This document shows, piece after piece, positions 5,566-14,126 of a stretch of 36,478 bases of DNA. The stretch comes from a virus, in IMG/VR virus record IMGVR_UViG_3300025322_000545, positions 1 through 36,478 of that record. One strand, given 5' to 3'. The notes below the pieces were generated by a model. That model was not told the origin of the DNA, made no database searches, and saw only the letters and a program-made list of their open reading frames with translations. Position 1 is the first letter of the stretch; each line of letters begins with the position of its first letter. The position numbers were made by a program, and so were the translations under genes.

Positions 5566-5816
5566 GGTGTAGGTTGTTGAGTTGGTGTTTCTGTTGTCAT
5601 TTTATCAATAGTCTCCTGCTTTGCTTTGCTGCCGGAACTCGAGCCAAAATAATACGAGAACACAGTAGTATAAGAGCCTACGATAACTCCGATGAATCCA
5701 GCGACTAAAGCCGAAGGCTCTGCGGACTTCATTAATAACACTGCTAATATAGCGAGCGGAGCAATTACGCCGAGCATGGCGAGTATGGCTATGATAACGT
5801 CTTTTTTGTCTTTCAT
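5562..5816 (-). CDS. holin-like two-span membrane protein (84 aa)
   Basis: An 84-residue protein with two clear hydrophobic segments, residues ~8-29 (IIAILAMLGVIAPLAILAVL) and ~37-57 (ALVAGFIGVIVGSYTTVF), a short charged N-terminus and a polar C-terminus rich in Ser, Thr and Gln. This size and topology fit a class II holin that would open the inner membrane at lysis. It is coupled to the next membrane gene by ATGA. Sequence alone does not prove holin activity. Confidence 0.6.
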   Translation of the reverse strand: MKDKKDVIIAILAMLGVIAPLAILAVLLMKSAEPSALVAGFIGVIVGSYTTVFSYYFGSSSGSKAKQETIDKMTTETPTQQPTP

Positions 5817-5817
5817 G

Positions 5818-6102
5818 TTATCTGATTTTTAGTTTCTTTTTTATTCTGTCAATAGCATCGAAATCCATCTGCAAATATATACTATCCTTTGCGTTTCTTT
5901 GTTCTAATTTTTTTATACGCTCAATGTAATGCGCCCCAAGTATTGAATCTTTTATGCCTTTTGATTTTAGGTACCTTACTGTTCCAGGAAGATACCATAG
6001 TTCCTTTCCTGTGTTTGCCATAAACGTCCCGCCGACCGCTATCATGGACATTATTAATCCCATTATTACCTTGTCCTTTATGGTGTCCCAAAGTTTTCTC
6101 AT
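5818..6102 (-). CDS. N-anchored membrane protein, inner-membrane-spanin-like topology (94 aa)
   Basis: A 94-residue protein with an N-terminal hydrophobic segment (residues ~13-30, IMGLIMSMIAVGGTF) followed by a charged helical tail (HYIERIKKLEQRN, FDAIDRIKKKLKI). One N-terminal anchor plus a periplasmic coiled-coil is the layout of inner-membrane spanins, which join inner and outer membrane during lysis. It overlaps the putative lysin gene by four bases. The spanin role is inferred from topology and place; no homology seen. Confidence 0.5.
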   Translation of the reverse strand: MRKLWDTIKDKVIMGLIMSMIAVGGTFMANTGKELWYLPGTVRYLKSKGIKDSILGAHYIERIKKLEQRNAKDSIYLQMDFDAIDRIKKKLKIR

Positions 6103-6557
6103 TTCTTTATTTCGTCAAATATCTCGATAGTAACCACGCTTCCCTTTTCAATTTCATTTGCTACTACAGGATAGATTCTTTCATAAGCTGCCCCTGAACC
6201 TGCTACCGAGCCCCTGGTAGTTATGTTCTGAGTAGCTGAATCGCCTACCAGTAAGCACCCCGCGCTGTCCAGGTCGCTGTTTCCTAAGTGAATGAGTATA
6301 TACTCGAATCCAGGAACATCTTGAAGCCAGAGCATTCCCTTATGAATTTTGGGGTACTTGGCTGAGTACTTCTCATGGAATCCACCTTCCTTCCTTAGTG
6401 ATATTTTATAGTTGCCTGAAGGTATGCGGGTTTCTCCCTTCACTTTTACTTCCCGGTATTCATCCTCAATGATGAAGCAAACAAATCTACCGTCAATATG
6501 TAAAAGCCCTAAGGTGCTTTCATTTCCTGAACTGAATCTGTATAGTGATAGTTTCAT
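6099..6557 (-). CDS. DUF5675-like protein, putative endolysin or peptidoglycan-active enzyme
   Basis: A 152-residue protein that resembles the DUF5675 family common in Bacteroidota phages: STLGLLHIDGRFVCFIIEDE (residues 15-34), VKGETRIPSGNYKI, the block YILIHLGNSDLDSAGCLLVG (~86-105) with a conserved His91 and Cys101, and a C-terminal YPVVANEIEKG. The His and the following SxGC block recall the active site of L,D-transpeptidase-like enzymes, so peptidoglycan cleavage or modification is plausible but unproven. It sits inside the lysis region, upstream of holin-like genes. No signal peptide, so it would need a holin for release. Confidence 0.7.
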   Translation of the reverse strand: MKLSLYRFSSGNESTLGLLHIDGRFVCFIIEDEYREVKVKGETRIPSGNYKISLRKEGGFHEKYSAKYPKIHKGMLWLQDVPGFEYILIHLGNSDLDSAGCLLVGDSATQNITTRGSVAGSGAAYERIYPVVANEIEKGSVVTIEIFDEIKK

Positions 6558-6775
6558 TTTCCTTTGATTATTATTTTTAGTTCCTCAATAGCTTTCCTCC
6601 AGTTGATTATAATGATAATTGAAACAGAAGCAAGAGAAGCTGCCCTGAATATCCACGTATAAACATCGATTGCTGTTGCTTCGGCTGCGGCATTAGCGAT
6701 CCATCCGAATATTAAAAGCACCACGCTGATAATCGGACTACCTTCGCTCGTTCTGTTGTCTACGTCCGGCATCAT
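6554..6775 (-). CDS. holin-like membrane protein (73 aa)
   Basis: Two hydrophobic segments, SPIISVVLLIFGWIANAAAE and VYTWIFRAASLASVSIIIII, joined by a short acidic loop, with a basic Lys-rich C-terminus. I prefer the ATG at 6775 because a start at 6817 would overlap the preceding gene by 35 bases. The stop overlaps the start of the DUF5675-like gene, as in many holin-endolysin pairs. This is the best holin candidate by position; the other two-span protein (5562-5816) could be a second holin or an antiholin. Confidence 0.6.
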   Translation of the reverse strand: MMPDVDNRTSEGSPIISVVLLIFGWIANAAAEATAIDVYTWIFRAASLASVSIIIIINWRKAIEELKIIIKGK

Positions 6776-6782
6776 AAGTTTT

Positions 6783-7064
6783 TTATTTATATCCAAGTTC
6801 GGCGCAAACCGCTTCATATTTTGCCAACATTGCTTTTTTGTCGGCGAGTATTTTTTCAGAAGAAGAAATTTGGTTTTCCAGAATTTTAATCTCTGAATTT
6901 AATTTTTCTTTTTTTGCCACTACCTGCGCCCCTGTTAATGTGGTTTTCTTTTCAGCAACTGCTGGCGTTACTTCAATAGCTTTTCCGCTTTCCGCTTTTA
7001 TGGTTTGGGAAAATGAAGTCAGCGCAAAGGCTGTGATTGCAAGGGTAAGGAATAGTTTTTTCAT
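6783..7064 (-). CDS. exported periplasmic coiled-coil protein (93 aa)
   Basis: A typical Bacteroidota signal peptide, MKKLFLTLAITAFALTSFSQ, with predicted cleavage near residue 20, is followed by ~70 residues dominated by a coiled coil (KKEKLNSEIKILENQISSSEKILADKKAM). No lipobox. An exported coiled-coil protein next to holin and lysin genes could act as the periplasmic or outer partner in envelope disruption, similar in concept to a spanin subunit, though it lacks a membrane anchor. Function inferred only from position and export signal. Confidence 0.6.
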   Translation of the reverse strand: MKKLFLTLAITAFALTSFSQTIKAESGKAIEVTPAVAEKKTTLTGAQVVAKKEKLNSEIKILENQISSSEKILADKKAMLAKYEAVCAELGYK

Positions 7065-7078
7065 TTGTTTATTTTTAA

Positions 7079-7192
7079 TTATTGTGGAGTTCTTATATCA
7101 TAGAAGCAGTTAATTATTAAAAGCAATAACCCTATGGGTACGATAAATGGAAGCAATAAAACAACTGCAAATATTTTAAAAAAAGGTTTCAT
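7079..7192 (-). CDS. 37-aa single-span membrane peptide
   Basis: Translation of 7192..7079 gives a very hydrophobic peptide: MKPFFKIFAVVLLLPFIVP, then IGLLLLIINCFYDIRTPQ. The ATG overlaps the stop of the tail-fibre gene (ATGA), and the next gene begins 15 bases after its stop, so it fits tightly in the operon. A short membrane peptide at the head of the lysis region could be a holin, pinholin or regulator. Nothing more can be said from sequence. Confidence 0.5.
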   Translation of the reverse strand: MKPFFKIFAVVLLLPFIVPIGLLLLIINCFYDIRTPQ

Positions 7193-8685
7193 TTTATAAG
7201 ATATGTAAATGATACTCCAAATTCGCCTAAACTCAAGCCTGATGAAAGATATTTTAAATTAACGGTATCATTTGCAACATTAGCAAGAATATTTCCAGAT
7301 TGTCGCACGCTTCCACAAGTAAGGCTACCACCACATTCACCACTTCCTGCAAAATTAGACGGTATCGGTATAGACATTTGTAATTGTGTATCGGTAGCCG
7401 ATACGGTAGCATCTATGTCTATTCTGCCCGAAACAAGTACTACATTTCCAACCCTTATCCATTGCATTATATAAGTAACAGTATCGGTAACATTAGCATC
7501 TATTGTAACTACTGGTTGATAAGTACCGGACGCGATATATTGGTTAGTCGTTCCTGTCGGTAACTCTGAATTATTGTGAAGCTTAGTTCCAAAAATATTT
7601 CCATCGTCCCTAACTGCAAAGTTTATTGTACTGTCCGAACTTTCAGCCCTGAAAGAAACGGTTGTGCTTGCCGTGCCTACACCGTGCAAATGAAGATATG
7701 CCTTTGGAAAATGCGGATAATCCATATTAATGCCTACAGGAAAAGCAGCTTGAGCACCGCCCAAAAATAAAGCAGGTGTTTGAAATATTGTTTCATCTGA
7801 ATTTACCAGTTTAACGCCGTCAATAAAACCTAATCCAGGAGCATCAGCAGCGACTAACCTCAAAGCCGATCCATCTATGCCGGATGCGGCACTACCAATT
7901 CTTAAATCTTTATTGCCGGGTGAAAGTATATCAGCAGAACCATTATCGCTTTTGCCCTCGAACGTATGAAAATATGCAACATATCTAATTCCTGTCGTCG
8001 AAGCAAGGGTGTCAACTTCAATAGTATTTGCAACATTTGTTCCGCCAAAATATAATTTTGTACCTACGCCATCCGGGTTATCAAACGTCACATCTCCGCT
8101 TCCAACATGAAGTTTTACTGTTGGATTCGTTATTCCTACCCCCACATCGCCCCCGCTTTCTACTGTTAATTTTGTCGTGCCTCCTGTTTCAACTCCTAAA
8201 TCAAAAGCATCATTCAGTCCTATGATTGCATTCCCGCCAAATGAATTACCTCCGTTTAAATACCCCGAAATAAATGGTGCGCCTCCGCTACCATCACTCA
8301 CTATCTGCCATGCCGTTGCAGTAGAGTTATATTTTAACCCATACCATACGCTCGACCTTATCGCCCCGCTTGTTAATGCTCCCCCATTCAGTGTTATATC
8401 TTTAGCTGCCTGACTGTTTACTTTTAATGTAGAAGCCGCAGTATTTGAATTGGTAAATTTCGCCCAAATAAGCTGCTTATCATAAGGTGTTGTGTTTGTG
8501 CTTGCTGAAATAGTTACCGAATAGCTATTCGTCCCAGATGCTGTCCCTCCAAAAGCATCAATTTGCTGTTCGGTTGTTTGAGAAAATGAAAGGAAAAATG
8601 AGAAAAGGAAAAGGATGGTGAATAGGTGCTTCATTGGTTTATTTTTTACAAAAATAGTTAATTTATCTGAAAGTAAGTTACTCAT
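7189..8685 (-). CDS. tail-fibre-like protein with signal-peptide-like N-terminus
   Basis: A large beta-rich protein (498 aa from the coupled ATG at 8685, or 481 aa from the ATG at 8634). From the second ATG the N-terminus MKHLFTILFLFSFFLSFSQ is a textbook Bacteroidota signal peptide, unexpected for a virion fibre. Repetitive Gly/Ser/Thr-rich segments follow (LNGGNSFGGNAIIGL, VGVGITNPTVKLHVG), typical of trimeric phage fibres. Residues ~45-130 resemble part of the fibre encoded at 9033-9821. No intramolecular chaperone domain is visible at the C-terminus. Likely a receptor-binding or adhesin-like protein; whether it is exported is open. Confidence 0.65.
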   Translation of the reverse strand: MSNLLSDKLTIFVKNKPMKHLFTILFLFSFFLSFSQTTEQQIDAFGGTASGTNSYSVTISASTNTTPYDKQLIWAKFTNSNTAASTLKVNSQAAKDITLNGGALTSGAIRSSVWYGLKYNSTATAWQIVSDGSGGAPFISGYLNGGNSFGGNAIIGLNDAFDLGVETGGTTKLTVESGGDVGVGITNPTVKLHVGSGDVTFDNPDGVGTKLYFGGTNVANTIEVDTLASTTGIRYVAYFHTFEGKSDNGSADILSPGNKDLRIGSAASGIDGSALRLVAADAPGLGFIDGVKLVNSDETIFQTPALFLGGAQAAFPVGINMDYPHFPKAYLHLHGVGTASTTVSFRAESSDSTINFAVRDDGNIFGTKLHNNSELPTGTTNQYIASGTYQPVVTIDANVTDTVTYIMQWIRVGNVVLVSGRIDIDATVSATDTQLQMSIPIPSNFAGSGECGGSLTCGSVRQSGNILANVANDTVNLKYLSSGLSLGEFGVSFTYLIK

Positions 8686-9029
8686 AAAATTATATTATAA
8701 GAAATAGAATCAGCCTCGTCCGAAGATGCAAATAATTGTTCATCCCTTTTAATTTCTATCTGATGAAGGGTATGGGCATATTTTTCTTCATGGCAAACTC
8801 CAATGATATTGTTCTGTATCACTTTGTTTTCAAGTTTTACAAATACATTAATGCCGGATTCGTTTTCGTTCCATAATTCCAGAAAAATTATCTGGTCTTT
8901 ATCTGAAGTGAATATTGATTCAGATGTAGGCAGGCTCTTTCCTGTAATAACATTATCAACGATAATATCTTCTTGGGAGAAATCGCCCTGTCGAAGAAAT
9001 CGGATGTCTTTAAATAAATCTTGTGCCAT
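8682..9029 (-). CDS. small beta-rich virion-associated protein (115 aa)
   Basis: A 115-residue soluble protein, MAQDLFKDIRFLRQGDFSQ..., with alternating strands (QIIFLELWNENESGINVFVKL, TLHQIEIKRDEQLF). It lies between two tail-fibre genes, three bases after one and overlapping the start of the other (ATGA). By place it is likely a fibre attachment, decoration or assembly factor. No family recognised. Confidence 0.5.
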   Translation of the reverse strand: MAQDLFKDIRFLRQGDFSQEDIIVDNVITGKSLPTSESIFTSDKDQIIFLELWNENESGINVFVKLENKVIQNNIIGVCHEEKYAHTLHQIEIKRDEQLFASSDEADSISYNIIL

Positions 9030-9032
9030 ATA

Positions 9033-9821
9033 TTATAAAGGTATTATTATTAATCCGCTCACTCCTTTTAAACCCGAATTTGTAAATGGCGTTCCATCGC
9101 TGAGTTTATAAAAATTAACGACAGTCGCCGATCCGCCAATCTCTGCTAATGCACCAAGTGAATACACACCAGCATCTTGAGATCGTATAAGCAAGTCAAC
9201 ATAATTAGAACCAGCCCTTGAAGTATAGGGAATGGAAAAATTAGTAGTGGCTGAATTGCTTGTTCCATATAAATAAAATTGAACGAATAAAACAGATCCT
9301 GTTTTTTTATATTGTATGAACTTTGATGTAAAGGAGCTCCATCCCACTACAGTTGAGATAGAAGTGTAATCAGTCCACTCCACGTTATCAGACAAATCCG
9401 TTGTCGCATTTATATATGGTTGAATCTGAAAGTTTGTTCCATCATATATTAAATGATAAATCCGGTTGGCAATAATATCCCCGGCAACCAAAGCGGTAGA
9501 TACTCTTTTCACAATTGATTTTGCGCCAAGAGAATTTACATTGATAGTTGCGGCACCAGTATTGGTAATACCGAACTTCACTCGTATTCTCATGCCCGCA
9601 AAATACCCTAATATAGGAGGCATTTTTAATGACGCTACATAAGTATCCGTCCCTGTTGTTGTGGTAAACTCATATAAAATATCTGTATATGCAAGAGAGT
9701 TCCATGCCGTAACTCCGTCGCCTTCTTTCACGACCCCTGTATCTACTTCAATGCCAAAATCGCCCTTTAGTAATATAGGATTACTTGAAGTAAAATAGAT
9801 TGATGTGTGTTCGTATATCAT
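9033..9821 (-). CDS. tail fibre with Mtd_N-like amino-terminal domain
   Basis: I place the start at the ATG at 9821, which overlaps the stop of the upstream gene. The first ~45 residues, with FTSSNPILLKGDFGIEVDTG and VKEGDGVTAWNSLAY, match the N-terminal domain first described in the Bordetella phage major tropism determinant (Mtd_N), which attaches receptor-binding proteins to the tail. A beta-rich middle and a C-terminal globular beta domain follow (FIQYKKTGSVLFVQFYLYG). No reverse transcriptase or template repeat is seen nearby, so diversification by a DGR is not supported. Probably receptor binding. Confidence 0.75.
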   Translation of the reverse strand: MIYEHTSIYFTSSNPILLKGDFGIEVDTGVVKEGDGVTAWNSLAYTDILYEFTTTTGTDTYVASLKMPPILGYFAGMRIRVKFGITNTGAATINVNSLGAKSIVKRVSTALVAGDIIANRIYHLIYDGTNFQIQPYINATTDLSDNVEWTDYTSISTVVGWSSFTSKFIQYKKTGSVLFVQFYLYGTSNSATTNFSIPYTSRAGSNYVDLLIRSQDAGVYSLGALAEIGGSATVVNFYKLSDGTPFTNSGLKGVSGLIIIPL

Positions 9822-10891
9822 TTTATTACTTCGCAGCAAATGGATTTAATTATACTCTGTACACCGCGTTTGAAAAATACTTTTACTTTACTTAATCTCT
9901 GTCCTTTATTGTCCAGATATTCAGGCTCAAATGATCCATCCTTTACCACAACCATTCTCTTTAGATTAAAATCGGAATTGTGAATATTATAATCACTTAC
10001 CCTTAATTCGTCTGCCATCATTCCGTAAATAGCAAATCTCTCATGCAGATATTTAGGTAAATAGTTTGACAAATATTCGTACCTCTGAATGGCTTCGTCC
10101 CTTACTCGTTCTATCTTGCCGTGTTTTGGTTTGCCCCACTCCTGCATGACTTCTCTGTATTCCGATACTTTTTCATAGCCGAACCATCCTTTTACGCGAA
10201 CAGAATCATATAGCCACATTTTACATAGGTCATAAACAACATAATCGCTTCTTTTATCTCCAATCTTTCCGGTTAATCTGTTTTCCCATTTTACTGTCCC
10301 TTTTGCACGTTGGCAATCCCAAAGTAACGCATGGAAACAAGGAGTGGCTAAACAACTGATAATTAATCCAAATGTACTCGTTACCTTTACTCTATAAATA
10401 CCATTCCCCTCAAATTGAATTACCTTTCCCCAATTTATTGAGAAATAATAATATGATTTATGCCCTGCTATTGTACCAAATGAATTTGTTGTAATAAAAT
10501 TTATGGGTGCTGTTCCTACCGTTGTCCATACACCAGAAATAAGCTCTTCGAGATTTACTGTTACGGTTGGTTGGTCGTTTGGATTTGCTGACCATAACTG
10601 ATAATCCAAAAGCCATCCATTCACATCATTCTCATAAGTCGGGGTATTTATTCCCTGTCCGCTTTGCAGATTTCCAAATACAGGATTTTTCCACTCGTCT
10701 TCTGTTCTGCATTCTGTCGATGTGCAAGGAGACAAAGGAATGAAACCAGTAACCTGTACAGGGTGTAAATTTACAAAGTAAACTCCAGTTCCTCCGGATA
10801 CAGAACGCACAGGCAATATTGGTAATGGAGGCGCAAAGCCTTTTAAGACTGCCGCGCTTCCTCCCGCTGTGGATATTGTCATTACCGCCAT
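9818..10891 (-). CDS. putative tail or baseplate protein (357 aa)
   Basis: The likely start is the ATG at 10891, which shares a base with the stop of the previous gene (TAATG); an upstream ATG would overlap it by 46 bases. The N-terminal half is beta-rich with Pro/Gly turns; the C-terminal half is more charged, with WENRLTGKIGDKRSDYVVYD, RDEAIQRYEYLSNYLPKYL and a basic end. It lies between a small virion protein and the Mtd_N-type fibre. No family recognised; structural role inferred from place. Confidence 0.55.
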   Translation of the reverse strand: MAVMTISTAGGSAAVLKGFAPPLPILPVRSVSGGTGVYFVNLHPVQVTGFIPLSPCTSTECRTEDEWKNPVFGNLQSGQGINTPTYENDVNGWLLDYQLWSANPNDQPTVTVNLEELISGVWTTVGTAPINFITTNSFGTIAGHKSYYYFSINWGKVIQFEGNGIYRVKVTSTFGLIISCLATPCFHALLWDCQRAKGTVKWENRLTGKIGDKRSDYVVYDLCKMWLYDSVRVKGWFGYEKVSEYREVMQEWGKPKHGKIERVRDEAIQRYEYLSNYLPKYLHERFAIYGMMADELRVSDYNIHNSDFNLKRMVVVKDGSFEPEYLDNKGQRLSKVKVFFKRGVQSIIKSICCEVIK

Positions 10892-11244
10892 TAGAGTGAT
10901 GTTCCGTTTGCAATCCAGATACCAGCCTTGACACATTCAAAAGACATAGACGCTCCAGCACCCACATTGAACTGCATATTGGTTACTCCGTTTATTGACT
11001 GTCCTGCTATCGGGTAAACAGACAGGGTATTTGCGGTATTATTATACACATTCTGCCTTAATCCAATAGTGCCGGAAAGAAGTTTTACGCTGTCAAATTC
11101 CGTGGCGCACGTATTTACTTCGTTCCATTTTTTTGTCAATGCGACAGCGCTGCCTTGTCCGCCTCCGGCAAAAGCCGTTATTCCGGTTGTGACTCCTAAA
11201 TTTTCTTCTTCGTTTGTTGCGTACTTCGCCAATAATGTTGCCAT
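10891..11244 (-). CDS. small beta-rich virion protein (117 aa)
   Basis: A 117-residue protein, rich in Gly, Ala, Thr and Asn, beginning MATLLAKYATNEEENLGVTTG, with GGGQGSAVALTKKWNEV and NTLSVYPIAGQSINGV. The pattern of small strands ending in a hydrophobic YP-x-Gly-x-x-Ile-Asn-Gly block recalls small structural or decoration proteins seen in fibre regions of Bacteroidota and other phages. It may be a minor virion or fibre-associated protein. Function inferred. Confidence 0.5.
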   Translation of the reverse strand: MATLLAKYATNEEENLGVTTGITAFAGGGQGSAVALTKKWNEVNTCATEFDSVKLLSGTIGLRQNVYNNTANTLSVYPIAGQSINGVTNMQFNVGAGASMSFECVKAGIWIANGTSL

Positions 11245-11256
11245 TGTTTTTAGTTT

Positions 11257-13818
11257 TTAAGGAAATAGTGATTGTTCTGAATCTGACCATAAATGTAATT
11301 CGCCGTCTGAAAATTGCCTCAATACTGAATTATAAAATCCTAATCTTGGATAAATCAATACAGAGCCGTTTCTTCTTACTCCCCATTCTTTTATACTGTC
11401 ATCGTACCATGCTTCTATCCTGATTTCAACAATAGACCCCGGCACTCCTAATGGATCATCGTATGTATTTATTCTTACATTTCCATTAGCGGAAGATGTT
11501 AGGGCAGTAAGATCAACGTCCGTAGGCGAAAAAGGGGAATCGTCTTCGCTTGGTAATTCAGAAGATGCGAGACTTCTGTTGTTTATTCCGCCCTCGTCTT
11601 CAATATCGTCAAACATATATCCATAGGGAGAATCGGCTCCTGCTGGATATGGATCAAAATCGCCAGTAAATATAGCTACAATCCTTGTATTGCCATTTAT
11701 TACTATCGATCCACCGTCCGTATCCGTAACATCGGTATGTCCTATTTGATTTCCATCTTCATCATAATAAAATGTTTCTTGCGCTATGGCAGGATAACCT
11801 CCTGGCTGATCTCCTAATATCTTTACCGTAATTGCCGAGTCTGCCTGAAACTCATTTACGTATCCATCTGTGCCGAGTATGTTTGCTACAAATCTAAGCT
11901 TCAAACTCCAGCCCGCTGTTTGCAGATCGCTCCATTGATCCGAAACAACATCGATGTCCGAGAATATAGTATTCGTGCCAACTCCAGACTGTGTTCCGGG
12001 ATTCGTTACCCTGCTGTCGGTATGCAGTATTGTATTCCAAAATTCATACCTTAGTACAAAGGCATAGTTAATCATAAAGCCTTTGTATGCGCCGGAATCA
12101 AAGGCAGCGTCCCTTTCTATAAATACTAAATTAAAAGGATCGTCTTCGTATGTAATAAAATTCCTCTCTTCTTCAATATTGATTGTCGGGATTCCGGCGA
12201 GCTTTCTTTCTCCGGCTAAATTAAAAATCTTTTCCTCTAATATAAAATCATCTTTCGTTGCGTGTACCGCTACGATTTGAAAACCAGCTTTTTGAATCGT
12301 ATGCACAACTGACCCAGTAGATAGCACTCGGAATGGAAATTGAGAATAAACAGGATCGCCGGAATATCCTTTTATATCATTCGTTGGATCATTGTCTATA
12401 TCTGGATAAAGATAATTCCTGAATGTATCCACGGCTTGAATGAGACTCGAATCGTCCTGATTGTAATCCAGTGAACCAACGGCACACAAAACAGGAACGC
12501 GATCAATAATATTGGTTACAGCAATAGATAAATCCTGCGTACTTACTATCAGTGCAAAATTTCTGTTATCAGAAGATTTTAATTTCAAAAAATCTTTTAT
12601 GTACGTAGAATAATCAATATCGAATTCTACTGTGGCGTTATTGGCATCAACAAAAAGCCAATCAATATTTTTTAATACTTGGTAATCCGTTCCTACATAT
12701 TCACCATGCCCTGCTGCAGCGCTTATGAGTTGTAATTTTCTGTCATTGAAAAAATTCTGCCGTAATGTAGTTGACGTATTAATATAATCAGCCGTATCTA
12801 AAGGAAGATATAAATGTTCCAGTATCATTTTCGAGTGAATCTGAAACTGCCCTGTTCGGGATGTTAGTTCTATTGTTACATGGGTAATCTGATTAAGATC
12901 AGGGGCATCAACCACGTCCACTCCTATTTCATAAACAATAGAATTTAAAATATACTCAGGGCGAGTCCTGTCAGTATTCATGTCGAACCAATTCGACCGC
13001 CCCGAAATGTCAACTGATTTGCCTGTGTGTGGTACGTCCGGGTCTCCATAAACAAACTTTGCATCCACTTTGAAAATATACTTTAGGGCATTAATCCCTT
13101 GAAAATAATCCGGCGCAAATCTGTTTTGGAAATTAGTTAATTGCTCTCTTGTAGCAAATGGCGCGACATGAAACGTATGTTTTATGCGAAACGACTGTTT
13201 ATGATCTGCTATTCCAAGTCCCGCAATGTTTACGGTTGATACCTCTCCTGTTGCAGCGTCAAACAATTCATTGGTTACCCATCCAAAAGAGGACGAGCCA
13301 ATAAACATATTTGTCGCCGATACATCGGTTGCATCAAGTCCACTTACTGTAAATCTCTGTATTGCGCCTCTGTCCGTTAGCGATAAGTAGCTTTCCTGTG
13401 AAAGGTTCTCAATAAGATTATAATAAAAATCAAGTGCAGTGATCGGAGTGTCATCAAAGATTGAAGCATCTTCGTCTAATTCATCTATCAACGCTTCAGC
13501 TACCGTAATCGTCCTGTCTGTTACCTCCGTTATAGTATATGTGCCGTCATTTGAAACAGTATCTTCTACTTCAATAGTCATTCCAACTTTAAAGCCTAAT
13601 GTAATAAAGCTGTCAAAGTCATTATTGTTTACATTGGTTATCGTATCGGTGGCTCCGTCGAAGTCCAGCCGCTTGTTCTCTGCTGCAAGAAAAGTGTGTA
13701 TGTCAATCCACGCTATTAGCTTATCTGTTACACCTGCGTTTAAATAATCGTTCCCGCCCCCGGCAGGCGCACCAAGAAATTCGTCATATATTCTTATATC
13801 GTCAATAATTACGCTCAT
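11257..13818 (-). CDS. large acidic tail/baseplate protein (853 aa)
   Basis: An 853-residue, very acidic, beta-rich protein with many Asp-rich loops (NVNNNDFDSFITLG, DVSATNMFIGSSSFG, YDEDGNQIGHTDVTDTDGG) that could bind Ca2+. There is no signal peptide or membrane segment. It follows the membrane-segment-containing baseplate gene and a small coiled-coil gene with ATGA overlaps, and precedes the fibre genes, the usual place for a baseplate periphery or tail-tip protein. I recognise no enzymatic motif. Confidence 0.6.
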   Translation of the reverse strand: MSVIIDDIRIYDEFLGAPAGGGNDYLNAGVTDKLIAWIDIHTFLAAENKRLDFDGATDTITNVNNNDFDSFITLGFKVGMTIEVEDTVSNDGTYTITEVTDRTITVAEALIDELDEDASIFDDTPITALDFYYNLIENLSQESYLSLTDRGAIQRFTVSGLDATDVSATNMFIGSSSFGWVTNELFDAATGEVSTVNIAGLGIADHKQSFRIKHTFHVAPFATREQLTNFQNRFAPDYFQGINALKYIFKVDAKFVYGDPDVPHTGKSVDISGRSNWFDMNTDRTRPEYILNSIVYEIGVDVVDAPDLNQITHVTIELTSRTGQFQIHSKMILEHLYLPLDTADYINTSTTLRQNFFNDRKLQLISAAAGHGEYVGTDYQVLKNIDWLFVDANNATVEFDIDYSTYIKDFLKLKSSDNRNFALIVSTQDLSIAVTNIIDRVPVLCAVGSLDYNQDDSSLIQAVDTFRNYLYPDIDNDPTNDIKGYSGDPVYSQFPFRVLSTGSVVHTIQKAGFQIVAVHATKDDFILEEKIFNLAGERKLAGIPTINIEEERNFITYEDDPFNLVFIERDAAFDSGAYKGFMINYAFVLRYEFWNTILHTDSRVTNPGTQSGVGTNTIFSDIDVVSDQWSDLQTAGWSLKLRFVANILGTDGYVNEFQADSAITVKILGDQPGGYPAIAQETFYYDEDGNQIGHTDVTDTDGGSIVINGNTRIVAIFTGDFDPYPAGADSPYGYMFDDIEDEGGINNRSLASSELPSEDDSPFSPTDVDLTALTSSANGNVRINTYDDPLGVPGSIVEIRIEAWYDDSIKEWGVRRNGSVLIYPRLGFYNSVLRQFSDGELHLWSDSEQSLFP

Positions 13819-14126
13819 TTTTTCTTTCTGAGTTTATCAAAATATATGTCAGCATACTCTTTGTCCACAAAGATAATAGTTATTATTCCACCGTTGGTTA
13901 ATCCTATTGAACACTTCTTTTTGTCTATGACGGTATCGTCCATTTTTTTAGGATGAATCGTTTTGAGTTCGGTTACTTGCTTAGTCATGGAATCCATGAT
14001 CGGCTTCATCTGAGACATTAACCCATTCATCATTCCGCCTACGCCCTCAAGAGGGGTTTCAGAAATTCTTTTTCTCAATAGTTCGTTTTCCTCTCTGAGT
14101 AGTTTTAAATGTTCTTCGGTTGTCAT
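13815..14126 (-). CDS. coiled-coil linker protein in the baseplate region (103 aa)
   Basis: A 103-residue protein: an N-terminal helix (HLKLLREENELLRKRI) with leucine heptads, a Gly/Met-rich stretch (GVGGMMNGLMSQMKPIMD) and a C-terminal alpha/beta part (IGLTNGGIITIIFVDKEY). The start overlaps the preceding stop and the stop overlaps the next start, so its amount is tied to two large tail genes. Likely an assembly factor or small baseplate part; no family recognised. Confidence 0.5.
   Translation of the reverse strand: MTTEEHLKLLREENELLRKRISETPLEGVGGMMNGLMSQMKPIMDSMTKQVTELKTIHPKKMDDTVIDKKKCSIGLTNGGIITIIFVDKEYADIYFDKLRKKK

Noticed and set aside
9033-9821. Diversity-generating retroelement suggested by the Mtd_N-like fibre
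   Set aside because: No reverse transcriptase gene or template/variable repeat pair is present. Mtd_N domains are common in fibres without DGRs.
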